Source: JAEZBP01 sp963832725
GTDB taxonomy: Bacteria; Myxococcota_A; Polyangia; Polyangiales; Sandaracinaceae
Direction: 5' to 3'
Length of the DNA: 64,000 bases
Assembly: GCA_963832725.1 (NCBI GenBank)
Contig: CAWHVG010000007.1
Location: 372,001 to 436,000, forward strand
The notes under the pieces were generated by a model, which was given only the letters and a program-made list of their open reading frames with translations, ran no database searches and was not told the origin of the DNA. A program made the position numbers and the translations under genes. This document shows positions 36,676-46,256 of this stretch, one piece after another (position 1 is the stretch's first letter; each line of letters opens with the position of its first letter).

Positions 36676-37290
36676 CTACTTCGGGTTGCGGCCGTACCAG
36701 AGCCACTTGTTCGGATCCGGATAGCCGGGCGCTCCTTCTTTTACGCCGATCATCACCGCGGTGATTCCCACTTTGATCGGGGCGCCGTTCTTCGGGTCTC
36801 CGCCGAAGATGCTGTAGAGGCCCGGGATGTCCGTATAGAAGGTGGGGAGCACCGGATCGCCGTCAATCGGCATGTAGAACGAGACGTTCTGGTAGAGGTA
36901 GTCGTAGGAGCCCGGGCCGTCCTTCACCTCGACCAAGGTGAGGATGTCGCCGGAGCTGGGCAACGGCGCGTCCTTCTGCCAATCCGGGACCATCTGCATC
37001 ACGCCGGCTTCCTTCTCGCTCGCCTGGATCTTGCCGACCTCGGCGATGAGCGCCTTGTCGTCGGGATCGCACATCATCGTCAGCGTCAGCGTGTAGCTCG
37101 GCGTGCCGCCGGGGCCGGTGTCGCCGCTCCAGTACCAGGTCTCGGTGCCAGGCGGGTACTTGTAGGGGCCGATCGGACCTGCTTCGGGCCCGCGAACGAC
37201 GGTGTGTCCGCTGCGGGAGAGCTTCTCGCTCACCATCGTCCACTCGTAGATTCCGGCTTCCAGCGTGTTGATCGGATACTGGCGAGTCAT
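36676..37290 (-). CDS. Hypothetical protein, unknown family
   Basis: 204 residues with a strong ribosome site (gagggaggaacc) before ATG 37290. No signal peptide or TM helix. The sequence is rich in Gly, Pro, Tyr and Trp (GPYKYPPGTETWYWSGDTGPGG, YLYQNVSFYMPIDGDPVLP, YPDPNKWLWYGRNPK), suggesting a compact beta protein. GC and codon use are milder than in its neighbours, so recent transfer is possible. It ends 36 bp from the convergent kinase-SUMF1 gene. I do not recognise it. Confidence 0.6.
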   Translation of the reverse strand: MTRQYPINTLEAGIYEWTMVSEKLSRSGHTVVRGPEAGPIGPYKYPPGTETWYWSGDTGPGGTPSYTLTLTMMCDPDDKALIAEVGKIQASEKEAGVMQMVPDWQKDAPLPSSGDILTLVEVKDGPGSYDYLYQNVSFYMPIDGDPVLPTFYTDIPGLYSIFGGDPKNGAPIKVGITAVMIGVKEGAPGYPDPNKWLWYGRNPK

Positions 37291-37570
37291 GGTTCCTCCC
37301 TCTGCTTTCTGTATGGAGCGCAGGGTCTCATGCTGGCGAGGGGGATGAAAGAACGACGGGCGCTCGTCTGCGGCGTCTCATCCCGCGAGGGTGGCCGGTG
37401 GCGCATCGGCAAGCTCGGCGTGGCTCGATCGCGGCCGAGAACCGGGGCACGTCGCAGACCCCGGGATCGGCTCGGCTGACGGTTGCGAGTCGTGCGCAGC
37501 GCAAGCCACGCCGGCTTCGGCAGGCCGCCGGACAGTGGGACGCGGAAGCGGCCGGAGCCGCCGACCGTCC

Positions 37571-38510
37571 TCAGTCGCCGTTGCTCGGCGGCGCGACGTT
37601 GTCGGCTTCCGGCGGCTCGGAGTCGCGCTTGGAGCGGCCGAAGACCTTGGCGCCCGGCGGCGTCGAGCGGACCAGCCACACGTTGCCGCCGATCACCGAG
37701 CCGCGGCCGATGACGGTGTCGCCGCCGAGGATGGTCGCGCCCGAGTAGATCGTGACGTGGTCTTCCAGGGTCGGGTGCCGCTTCTCGGTCGCTTCGCTGG
37801 AGCCGTGGGGGACGCTCAGCGCGCCGAGCGTGACACCCTGATAGAGCTTCACGTCGTTGCCGATCACGGCGGTCTCGCCGATGACGACGCCGGTGCCGTG
37901 ATCGATGAAGAAGCGCTCGCCGATCTGGGCGCCCGGGTTGATGTCGACGCCGGTCACCGAGTGCGCGTGCTCGGTGATGATGCGCGGGATCATCGGCACG
38001 CCGGCCCGGTAGAGCTCGTGCGCGATGCGGTAGGCGGTGATCGCCTCGAGCGAGGGGTAGCTGAAGATGATGTCCTCGACGCTGCGCGCCGCCGGGTCGC
38101 CGTCGTAGGCCGCCCGCACGTCGCCGTCGAGCGTGCGACGAAGGCGCGGGATGGCCTTGAGCAGGCCGAGCACGACCTCTTCGCCGGAGCCGGCGGGCAG
38201 ATGCGCGGCGGAGCGGCCAATCCACTGCTCGTAGGTCAGCGCCCGCTCGAATCTGGTCCACGAGCACCTGGTGGACGGTGTAGAGGTGCTCGGCGATCTC
38301 GTGCCGGAGGTTGTGCCGGTCGAGCGCGCGCTGGGCGTAGAAGCCCATGTAGAGCACGGGCTTGAGGTGACAGTAGGCCTCGACGACGGCGCGCTTGTTC
38401 GGCAGCGCCGCGCTCTCGAGGTTGTCGATCTGCAGCTCGCCCGTGTAGCTGGCGACCGCATCGTCGATCGCCTCCTCGAGCTCTCGAAACCGACTGGGCT
38501 CGCGTCGCAT
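37571..38510 (-). CDS. cysE: Serine O-acetyltransferase, one frameshift
   Basis: About 312 residues. ATG 38510 starts a long helical N-terminal domain (ELEEAIDDAVASYTGELQIDNLES, YCHLKPVLYMGFYAQRALD). One base shift near 38251 leads to FERALTYEQWIG and the left-handed beta-helix with hexapeptide repeats: IITEHAHSVTGVDINPGAQIGERFFIDHGTGVVIGETAVIGNDVKLYQGVTLGAL, ending NVWLVRSTPPGAKVFG. The catalytic Asp-His of the family is seen in FFIDHGTGVVIGE. It makes O-acetylserine for cysteine synthesis. The N-terminal length is greater than in E. coli CysE and resembles the EpsC type. No cysK nearby. Confidence 0.85.
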
Positions 38511-38756
38511 CCGTGGCCTCGCCGGGGGCTGATCCCCGTGCGCTGCAAGATAGCGGGCTCCTGGTCCTCGCGAAATCACTTCCGCCGGTTCATGGAGCCG
38601 CGCGCGCCCGCCGGCAACGGCTCGTGGCACGATTCGCGGGCACGCGGCCGTTCTCGCACGACCGCCACACACGCTCGGCATGTCGCTTCGGGGCCGACGA
38701 GCCGATCTCCGGCTGCGGGTCGCGCCGTCGAAGCGTCCGCGATCCGTGCGGGCCGT

Positions 38757-39212
38757 TCAGCCCACCATCTGCCAGCTTCCGTCGGGCTGCAGGCAGGCGG
38801 TGCCGTAGGTCTCCTGCATACGGCCGCCGATGCGCGCCATCACCGAGAACTCGCGGCACGGATAGCCGGGCGGCGAGGCGGGCGAGGCGTAGGGCTGCTG
38901 CGGCGTGACCTGCCAGGCGGCGCCGGTGTCCGGGTTGACCCACTGGTAGGGCTGATTGGTCGGCACCTGCGAGAGCGCGTAGGCCATCCGCTCGCGATCG
39001 CGGCGGTCCATCTCCGCGCCCACCCGGTTGCCGATCGCCGCGCCGAGCCCGCCGCCGATCAACGCGCCCCAGCCCGAGCCCGTCAACGCGCCGCCGAGCG
39101 CCGCGCCCGCCGTACCGCCGACGAGCGTGCCGGTGCCTTCCTGGGTCGCGCAGCTCGCGATCGAGAGCGCGAGGACCGAGGCGATCGTGACCATGGCCAA
39201 TCGGGTACGCAT
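38757..39212 (-). CDS. Glycine-zipper lipoprotein (Rickettsia 17-kDa antigen-like)
   Basis: 151 residues. ATG 39212 gives a lipobox (VLALSIASC). Next comes a glycine-zipper double helix (GTLVGGTAGAALGGALTGSG, GALIGGGLGAAIGNRVGAEMDRRDRERM), the hallmark of 17-kDa-antigen and YMGG-type outer-membrane lipoproteins. The C-terminal domain (YQWVNPDTGAAWQVTPQ, CREFSVMARIGGRMQETYGTACLQPDGSWQMV) matches the small RT0821/Lpp0805 surface-antigen type domain. Envelope integrity is the usual role. Confidence 0.8.
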   Translation of the reverse strand: MRTRLAMVTIASVLALSIASCATQEGTGTLVGGTAGAALGGALTGSGWGALIGGGLGAAIGNRVGAEMDRRDRERMAYALSQVPTNQPYQWVNPDTGAAWQVTPQQPYASPASPPGYPCREFSVMARIGGRMQETYGTACLQPDGSWQMVG

Positions 39213-39403
39213 CCGCACTGCTCCTTCCGCCTCCGGGAGGCTTCGAGCCGGGACGTTGCAGAACGCGTTCCTCCCTTCGAAGGGTCGAGGCGGCACGCTC
39301 CCGCGGCGCGGCCGCGCGCCCCAGCGTCGCCGGTCGGCACTTCGGGAGAGCGGCTCGAAGTCGAGCTGCAGACGATGGAGCGGGCGTTGCTACCGGCTCC
39401 CTC

Positions 39404-39727
39404 GTGCCGTCGGCTGGAGCCCGACCGCGGTGGATTGCCGCGCTCCTCTCTGTGACCTGCGTCCTCAACGTGGTCGACGTCGTGGTCACGCTGGCGTTCG
39501 TCCGGGCGGGCGTCGCCGAGGAGGCCAACCCCATCATGGCGGCTGTGCTCTCGCTCGGCCCGGCGCCCTTCGCCGGCATCAAGATCGCCCTGGTGTCCGC
39601 CTGCGCGCTCTTCCTCTGGCGCCACGCCGAGCTGCAGATCGCCAAGCTCGGCGCCGTCGTCGTCTCCAGCGCCTACGCCATGCTCGCGGTCTACGACGTC
39701 GGCTGGATACGCATCCTCGCCGGTTGA
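39404..39727 (+). CDS. Small DUF5658-like membrane protein
   Basis: 107 residues from GTG 39404. Three hydrophobic helices (WIAALLSVTCVLNVVDVVVTLAFV, AVLSLGPAPFAGIKIALVSACALFL, AKLGAVVVSSAYAMLAVYDVGW) with the family-like polar motif EEANPIM after the first helix. This pattern fits DUF5658, a family of unknown function. It is not obviously in an operon. Confidence 0.65.
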   Translation: MPSAGARPRWIAALLSVTCVLNVVDVVVTLAFVRAGVAEEANPIMAAVLSLGPAPFAGIKIALVSACALFLWRHAELQIAKLGAVVVSSAYAMLAVYDVGWIRILAG

Positions 39728-39836
39728 AGCCCGACGTCTCCTCGCGGCGCGGGGAGCGTCGTGGCGAGCGCGATGGCTCGGCACGCTCTCCAGCGTGCTC
39801 ATCTGCGAGCGAGGATCCGAGGCAAGGCCCCGCGGA

Positions 39837-41075
39837 TCAGAGCAGCGCTTCAGACTCGTAGAGCGCGCGGCAGAGGGCGACGGCGCGGAGCGAGCGCACG
39901 CGCCAATCCATCTTGTTCATGACGTAGCCGAAGGTGATCTCGTTGACGGGATCGCACCATCCGAGCGCGCCGCCCATGCCGGCGTGGCCGAAGGAAGACG
40001 GCTCCGGGCAGAAGAGGTGCCGCTCCTCTTTGAGGAAGCCCTGCGACCAGCCGATCGGCTTCTTCAGGACGTGATCCTCCCACGCCCAGCTCTGGCGGGC
40101 GTGGATGGGGGTCAGCGTCTCCTCGCGCAGGTAACGGCGGCCGTCGTGGACGCCGCCGGAGGCGAAGGGCAAGTACGCGCGCGACAGTCCGGTCGCGCTG
40201 GAGGTGGCGGAGGCCCAGGCCAGCTCGGCGCGGCGCACGGGGACGTCGTCGTAGGCGGCGACGCCCGCTCGGCCGGGCCTCGGGTTCAAGAACGCGCGCC
40301 GGCCGATCGAGTCGCGCTGGAGGGTGGCCCGCGCCACGCGCCCCTCGTTCGAGTCGGGCGTGAAGAACGCGGCGCCCGCCATGAGCCCGATGCGGCTCGG
40401 CGTCGGCGGCGGGTAGAGCGTCGCCATGTTCGCGTCCTCGACGTTCGGCGTGCCCAGCCAGGCGTCGGAGCCGAGCGGCTCGAAGAGCTCCCGGCGCAAG
40501 AAGGGCCCGAGCGGCTCGCCGGCGATGCGCTCGAAGAGCTCGCGGGCGTACATCCCGAAGGTGATGGCGTGATAGCCCTGCTCTTCGCCGGGACGCCATG
40601 CCGGCGGCTGCGCCTCGAGCGCCTCCAGCACGCGCTCGCGCTGGGTGGGATTGACGCAGTCCTGGAGCGTCAGCGGCGCGTTCAAGAAGGGCAGCCCGCC
40701 GCGGTGGTTGAGCAGCGTGCGGACGGTGATGTCCTCCTTCCCGGCGCGCGCGAAGCCGGGCCAGTAGGTCGCCACCGGCGCGTCCCAGTCGAGCTGCCCG
40801 CGGTCGGCGAGGAGGTTCATGGCCATCGCCGCCAGGCCCTTGGTCACCGAGAAGACGACCACCCGCGTCTCGCGCTGCCAGGGCCGGCGGCTCTTGCGAT
40901 CGGCGAGCCCGCCCCAGAGATCGACGACCGGCCGGCCCTTGTGGTGCACGCTCAGCCCGGCGCCGATCTCCTCGCCGGTGGCGAGCTGGGCGGCGAAGCG
41001 GCGGGCGAGGGGAGCGAAGCCGGGCTCGTAGCTGCCTCGTGCGGGGGCGGGTGCCGGATGGGTCAGTCGGGTCAC
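39837..41075 (-). CDS. Beta-lactamase class C/EstB-type serine hydrolase
   Basis: 412 residues, intact, from GTG 41075. The S-x-x-K active site is SVTKGLAAMAMNLLAD at about residue 90, the Tyr motif is in GYHAITFGMYARELFE, and the third box is FGHAGMGGALGW. ATYWPGFARAGKEDITVRTLLNHRGGLPFL is typical of EstB esterases and class-C-like hydrolases. No signal peptide is present, so cytoplasmic esterase activity is more likely than antibiotic resistance. Its substrate cannot be read from sequence. Confidence 0.85.
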   Translation of the reverse strand: MTRLTHPAPAPARGSYEPGFAPLARRFAAQLATGEEIGAGLSVHHKGRPVVDLWGGLADRKSRRPWQRETRVVVFSVTKGLAAMAMNLLADRGQLDWDAPVATYWPGFARAGKEDITVRTLLNHRGGLPFLNAPLTLQDCVNPTQRERVLEALEAQPPAWRPGEEQGYHAITFGMYARELFERIAGEPLGPFLRRELFEPLGSDAWLGTPNVEDANMATLYPPPTPSRIGLMAGAAFFTPDSNEGRVARATLQRDSIGRRAFLNPRPGRAGVAAYDDVPVRRAELAWASATSSATGLSRAYLPFASGGVHDGRRYLREETLTPIHARQSWAWEDHVLKKPIGWSQGFLKEERHLFCPEPSSFGHAGMGGALGWCDPVNEITFGYVMNKMDWRVRSLRAVALCRALYESEALL

Positions 41076-41390
41076 GGGCCGAGCCTGACCCGCGCCGGGC
41101 GAGTTGCCAACCGTCGGGCGGGGCGACGCCATCACGTTCGCGTGACCGATTGGCTCGGGTCGGCTTCGGCGCCCTCTGCACGCGTACCTCGACCACGCGG
41201 TCCCCCGGTGCGCGTGCCTGGCGTCGATGGCCGGGGGAGGTGACCGGCACCCGGCGCCGGCTCGGATTCGTTCGACGGGGGAGGGGACCCCTCTTGGTCG
41301 TGCTTCTCGGAGCCTCGGCGGGGCCTGGCGAGGCGGCCGCGGGCGGACTCGGAGCGTCGAGAGGACCCGCGCACCTTCTCGATCTCTTCC

Positions 41391-41815
41391 TCGACACCCG
41401 CCCGAGATCAGCCGGGCCGTCGAAATTTCGATTCGACACCCCGCTCGAACCAGCGCGTACACGAAAACTGCGCCTCGACCCCCGGCTCGGACGGCCCGGG
41501 ACCTCCACTCGCGGGCCTCGACCCCCTGCCGGAGACCTCCCGGACCTCGCCGGCGCGGTGTCGACATCCCGACTTCGAGGTCCAGGTGGCTCTCTCGGCT
41601 GCCTCGATTTCGTTTTCGGGAGGTCTGGGTGCCTTCCGAGGGGGTGTCGACACCGCCGTGAACCGCTCGCGGTGATGTTCGGTGGGGGTCGAGGGGCGAT
41701 CCGGACGCTCGCGAGCGCTCGAGCCGGGGGTCGAGGCTCGATCCGCGCGCTCGCGAGCGTTCGAGCCGGGGGTCGAGGCCCGAGTTGCAGGGGCTCCGCC
41801 TGCTCGGCTCCGGTC
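41391..41815. repeat. Degenerate 42/43-bp tandem array, about ten units
   Basis: The tetranucleotide tcga, usually followed by a C/G-rich run, recurs at 41391, 41433, 41475, 41518, 41561, 41604, 41647, 41689, 41731 and 41773. All nine intervals are 42 or 43 bp. The first units begin tcgacaccc or tcgaccccc. Units at 41689 and 41731 are near-identical over 42 bp; others share only about 10-20 bp of core. The mixed period rules out a simple peptide repeat. The array fills the gap between the serine hydrolase and the subtilisin (41076-41955), in which I see no real gene. A flank at 41076-41390 is GC-rich without structure I can name. Confidence 0.6.
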
Positions 41816-41955
41816 TGTGGAAGCTCGGCTGTCGGGTGCATCGGTGAGCGCGATCTCAATCTCTCGGCCGCGGCCTGGCTCGCCAAGCACGGATCAAGGC
41901 TGGACTGATCGACCGGCTCCGTCCGGTGGAGGACACGGCCGGCGCGGTCGGTCTC

Positions 41956-43543
41956 TCAGCCGCTGCGCCGGCGCAGCAGCGCGAGGCCGAGGGCGGCGAA
42001 GAGGAGCAGCGGGCCGCGTCCCGACGCCGGGGTGACGGCGCAGCCACAGCCTCCGCCGGAGACCGCCATCCCGCCGTCGGCGCCCGCGTCGATTCGGCGC
42101 GCCGGCGTCCGGCATCTGCGGCCCGGCGTCCGGCATCTGCGGTCCGGCGTCCGGCTGGGGCTCGGGGATGCCGAGCACGCGGCGTAGGGCGGCCGCAGGC
42201 TGGACGCGGCCGTAGCCGTAGGTGACGTCGTGGCCCATGGCGTCCGGCGTGGCGTAGGGCGAGGGGAGCGCGCTGTGGATGAGCGCGTCCGCCAGAATCC
42301 GCGCCGCTCATGTCCGGCGCCGCGCTGACCAGGAGCCCGGCCACACCGGCGGCGATGGGGCACGCCGACGACGTCCCGCCGAAGCGCGTCGTGTAGTCGC
42401 CGGGATCCTCTCCGTCGGCGCCGGTGATGTCGGTGGAGAGCGTCCCGGTCGGGCGCCACGATGTCCACCGACGCGCCGTAGTTGCTGTAGGGCGTGGCCT
42501 CGTCGAAGTTGGTCGTCGCGCCGACCGTGATCACGCCGCGCACGGCCTCGAGCTCGTAGTCGAGGAGCTCGCGATCGTCGTTGCCCGACGCGAAGAGCAC
42601 CAGCGCGCCGAGCCCGCTGCGGCCGGTGTCGACCACGCTCTCGATGATGGTCCGCAGCATGTCCGGTACGGGCATCGGGCTCACGAAGCCCCAGCTGTTC
42701 GAGGCCACCGCCGCGTCCGTGTCGATGACGAACTGGAACGCCGATACGTCGGCGCTGATCGGCAGCTCGGAGGACCCGCCGCCGAGCAGGCGGACGCAGC
42801 GCAGCCGGCACTCGGCGCAGGTGCCGGCGATGCCTTCGCCGTTGTCGGTCACCGCCGCCGCGAGCCCGGCGCACGACGTGCCGTGGCCGTTGCCGCTCTC
42901 GCCGGGGGTGGGCGTCGGGTCGGTGTCCATGTCGATGACGTCGAGGCCCTGGTCCATGTGGTCGGCGAGGTCGACGTGCATGCCGTCGCAGCCGGTGTCG
43001 ATGACGACGATGGTGGTCGAGGCGTCGCCGGTCGAGAGCTGCCAGGCGTCCTCGATGCTGATCCGGTCCAGGTACCACTGGCCCGAGTAGCGCGGGTCGT
43101 TGGGCGGGATGGAGATGCCCTTGGATCGGTGCGCCAGGATCCAGTCCGGGATGGCGTCCACCAGCGGCCGGCCCGGCCCCGTCACGGCGGCGAGCCGCAG
43201 CGCCACGTCGAGCCCGTCCTCGGCGCGCGCGCTCCGCACCCGGTAGATGTGGAGCGTCGTCGACACGGTCCGCTCCACCACCAGATCGAGCGAGCTCAGG
43301 ATCGCCGGATCGGTGCCCGGTGCCAGCCTGACCAGGGCGTGCTCGTCGACGCTCCCGCGGAGCACGCCGCCGCCCGGCGCCACGGCCGACCACCTGCGAG
43401 GGATCGGCTGCGTCGCGCCGCACGGACCAGGACTCGCTCCCGTCCCGGACGAAGGCGCCTTCTGCCGGCGCCGGCACGAGCTGGGCGGAGGCGGAGGCCG
43501 AAGGAAGGGCGAGCAAGAAAAGCAGGAGCGCAGAGTTCCGCAT
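41956..43543 (-). CDS. Subtilisin-like S8 serine protease with MYXO-CTERM-type tail, several frameshifts
   Basis: About 528 residues. ATG 43543 gives a signal peptide (LLLFLLALPSASASAQ). The catalytic triad is complete: Asp in IVVIDTGCDGMHVDLADH, His in GNGHGTSCAGLAA, Ser in GGTSSACPIAAGVAGLL. The oxyanion Asn lies in SNSWGF. Frame changes occur near 43390, 42445, 42295 and 42100; homology continues each time. A PDAGPQMPDAG linker precedes the tail GGGCGCAV...LLLFAALGLALLRRR, the MYXO-CTERM sorting pattern, so the protease should be surface-attached and cleaved. Four indels in one gene suggest poor consensus quality here. Confidence 0.75.
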
Positions 43544-43838
43544 CGGATCGTTCTACCCGCTCGCGGGAGCGGACCCAAGGCCAGGCTGCCCCGACGGCGC
43601 GCGAGACCTCGGCTCAGGGCGCGGCCTCGTTCGCGGCCTCGGGCGTCGGGGTGCAGGCCGCGAAGTCGCCCGGCCGTTTTGGGAAGCGGCACCAGGTCTG
43701 GCCGCTGCCGGCGCCCATCGGCGGGTATACGGCGGAGAGTCGAACGCTGGCGTGAGGGAGCGAACGGCGGCAGTTGACCGTTGGCCTCGCCCGAGGTGAA
43801 TCTGTCAGCCCTTGTCGATTCTTGCCGGAGATTCCTCG

Positions 43839-44654
43839 ATGCAGCGCCGTTCGACCGCCTGGCTCGCCCTCCTTCTCCTCGCCGCGTGTGACGGCGGCAC
43901 CTCCACGCCGCAGGACGGCGGCGATCTGCCCGGCGCCGATGCTTCCACGGCCGACGCGGGGCCCGCCGACGGCGGCTCGCCGTGGACGCCGGCCTGCACC
44001 ATGCCGACGACGACGCCCTGCACGGACAACTCCTTCCTCGACCTCAACCTGTTCATGACCGCGAACAACGCGACCATCGAGAACACGGCCGACGGAAGCG
44101 GATGGACGACTCACGTCGACGCGACGGGCGGCGGCTTCAACCCGTCGATGGGCTATGTGTACGCGCGCTTCACCGACCAGGGGCTGGTCAACGTCGACCT
44201 GAGCGACGACGCGGCGTTCAGCTCGATGGACTGGGACGTGGCCTTCCGGCGCTTCATCATCCGGCTCAACAGCGGCCCCTCCGGCCCGAGCTGCGTGTCG
44301 GCCGCGCGCACGCCGCCCACCGCCAGCTACGACACGCTCGACGCCCCGCCGGACGGCGTCACCTACAACGAAGAGCAGTACTACACGGCCTCGTGCGACT
44401 ACGTGCCCGACAGCTACGGGCTCAACTCGCCGGCGACGGTGTTGGCGAACTTCTGGGATTACCCGGGCGGCTGCGTGGCGATGAGCGGCAACGTCTACGT
44501 CCTCGAGCTCGCCAACGGCCGCCACGTGAAGCTGACGGTGACCGACTACTACGAGCCGTCGGTGCAGGATACCTGCGACAGCACGGGCAACATCGACATG
44601 ACCCAGCCCACCGGCTCGGGGAACCTCCGCTTCCGCTGGGCCTTCCTCGACTGA
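43839..44654 (+). CDS. HmuY-like lipoprotein
   Basis: 271 residues. ATG 43839 with cggaga upstream; lipobox (WLALLLLAAC) and Asp/Gly/Ala linker. The domain then matches the HmuY family, beta-rich haem-binding lipoproteins: GWTTHVDATGGGFNPSMGYVYARF, SSMDWDVAFRRFIIRLNSG (the WD-AFRR-x-IRLNSG core is diagnostic), NFWDYPGGCVAMSGNVYVL, KLTVTDYYEP. In Porphyromonas HmuY takes haem from host carriers for a TonB receptor. The stop shares a base with the start of the next gene (TGATG), indicating translational coupling with the metalloprotease. Haem ligands cannot be assigned by eye. Confidence 0.75.
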   Translation: MQRRSTAWLALLLLAACDGGTSTPQDGGDLPGADASTADAGPADGGSPWTPACTMPTTTPCTDNSFLDLNLFMTANNATIENTADGSGWTTHVDATGGGFNPSMGYVYARFTDQGLVNVDLSDDAAFSSMDWDVAFRRFIIRLNSGPSGPSCVSAARTPPTASYDTLDAPPDGVTYNEEQYYTASCDYVPDSYGLNSPATVLANFWDYPGGCVAMSGNVYVLELANGRHVKLTVTDYYEPSVQDTCDSTGNIDMTQPTGSGNLRFRWAFLD

Positions 44655-46184
44655 TGCGCCGCGTCGTCCCGGGGTTCCTCCGTCGACTCTCGCGCCGGCG
44701 TGGCTCGCGCCGTGATCACGCCGTTCTCGCGGCCGCGCTCGTCCTCGCGAGCGCGGCGCCGGCTGCCGCCGACCGCCCCGACACGCCCAGCTCGATGTCG
44801 CTCTACCACTTCGAGCCGAGCGACGTCGTCGACACCTATGGCTCGCCGGGCGGCGACTTCCTCCTGCACTTCACGCGCTCGGGGATGAACGCCGTGATCC
44901 CGACCGACGCCGACGGCTCGGGCGTGCCGGACTACGTGGAGCAGGTCGCGGTCCTCTACGACGACGTGCTCGCGTTCTACCGCGACGAGCTGGGTTTCCG
45001 GGCGCCTCTCGGCGACGCCACGCTCAGCGGCGACAACGGCGGCGATGGCCGCTTCGACGTGTACTTCCTCGACTTCGGTGGCGGCTCCGACGGCTCCTTC
45101 CGCAGCGACGCCTGCGGCCTCGACGGAGCGCGTCCGGGCCAGTGCGTGGGCTACATGGTCCAGGAGAACGACTTCGCCGGCTACGGTTACCCGTCGATTG
45201 ACTACGCGAGCCGCGTGCTGTCGAGCCACGAGTTCTTCCACGCCGTGCAGGCCGCCTACGACGCCGACCAGGGCAGCGTCATCGCCGAGGGCACGGCGGT
45301 CTGGGCCACCGAGACCTTCGATCCCAGCCTCGACGACTTCGAGGGCTTCGTCGGCGGTTTCCTCGATCACACCGACCGGCCCATCGATCACGGTCTCTCG
45401 GGTCCGGTCGATCCCTTCAGCTACGGCGCGGCGCTCTTCTTCGAGTTCCTCGACGAGCGCTTCGACCGCTCGATCATCCGCCAGCTCTGGGAGGCCTGCG
45501 ACACGCAGCCCTGGCTGCCGGCGCTCGATCAGATCCTCATGAGCGATTACGCGTCGTCCTTTGCCGGCGCGTTCACCGAGCTGGCCGGCTGGGATCTCTT
45601 CACCGCCAGCTACGCGGATCCCTCGCAGTCGTACGCGAACGGGGCGATGTACCCGCCGGTGATGACGAAGCTCCGTCCCGCTGCCTTTCTCGAGCGCCTC
45701 GCCGCTCCGCGTCTTCTACGCGTCGGCGCAGTACTGGAGCGTCTCGCCCGGCTCGCGGGTGCGGGTGGAGGCGGCGCTGACCGGCGACGACACGGCGGAC
45801 CTCGCGATCGTGATGGGTGTCCGTCGCGGCAACGCGATCACGCTCGGTGACGGCTCGGGCGTCGAAGCGGCCGGCGCGGACGAGGTCTTCGTGGTGGTCG
45901 TGAACACGGCGATGTCTGGCAACAGCCGCCGCCCCGGGCTCTGCATCGGCGCGCCCGACGAGGTGAGCGCGTGTCAGGCCGCCATGGCGCCCGACGCCGG
46001 CGCGCCGGACGCGGGCACGAACGGAGGCGGCGACGCGAGCGTTGCGCCCATGGCCGACGCCGGCACGATGCCGCCCGCGATGAGCGGCTGCGGCTGCACC
46101 GTCCCTGGTCATCACGCGCCGAGCGCTCCGGCGATGCTCGTGCTGCTCGGTCTGCTCGGCCTCGTGACCATCCGCCGCCGCTGA
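44654..46184 (+). CDS. MXAN_6640-type zinc metalloprotease with MYXO-CTERM-type tail, one frameshift
   Basis: About 510 residues. ATG 44654 overlaps the HmuY stop. After an Arg-rich start comes a signal (LAAALVLASAAPAAA). The domain has VVDTYGSPGGDFLLHFT, DADGSGVPDYVEQVAVLYDDVLAFY, and the zinc motif SHEFFHAVQAAYD followed by VIAEGTAVWATE (third ligand Glu). This layout matches the MXAN_6640 family of putative metalloproteases. A frame change near 45700 leads to a beta domain (VFYASAQYWSVSPGSRVRVEA). The end, SGCGCTVPG...MLVLLGLLGLVTIRRR, is a MYXO-CTERM tail. Secreted, then anchored or released at the surface. Confidence 0.8.
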
Positions 46185-46256
46185 CGGAGATCCGGCGCCA
46201 CGATTCTCGGCTCGACTCGCGCGTGTCGAGCCCCCTGCCCGCGAGTCCGGATGACG

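Noticed and set aside
39837..41075. Antibiotic-resistance beta-lactamase
   Set aside because: The SVTK and HAG motifs fit EstB-like esterases, and there is no signal peptide for export to the periplasm.
41408..41890. Minus-strand gene with STPGS-type peptide repeats
   Set aside because: The underlying period alternates between 42 and 43 bp, there is no ribosome site, and the translation has no domain; the repeat is a DNA feature.
43614..43755. Short minus-strand frame ending near 43614 with a protein-like C-terminus
   Set aside because: Only about 34 residues from its ATG, no ribosome site and no family; it lies in the promoter region of the HmuY-like gene.
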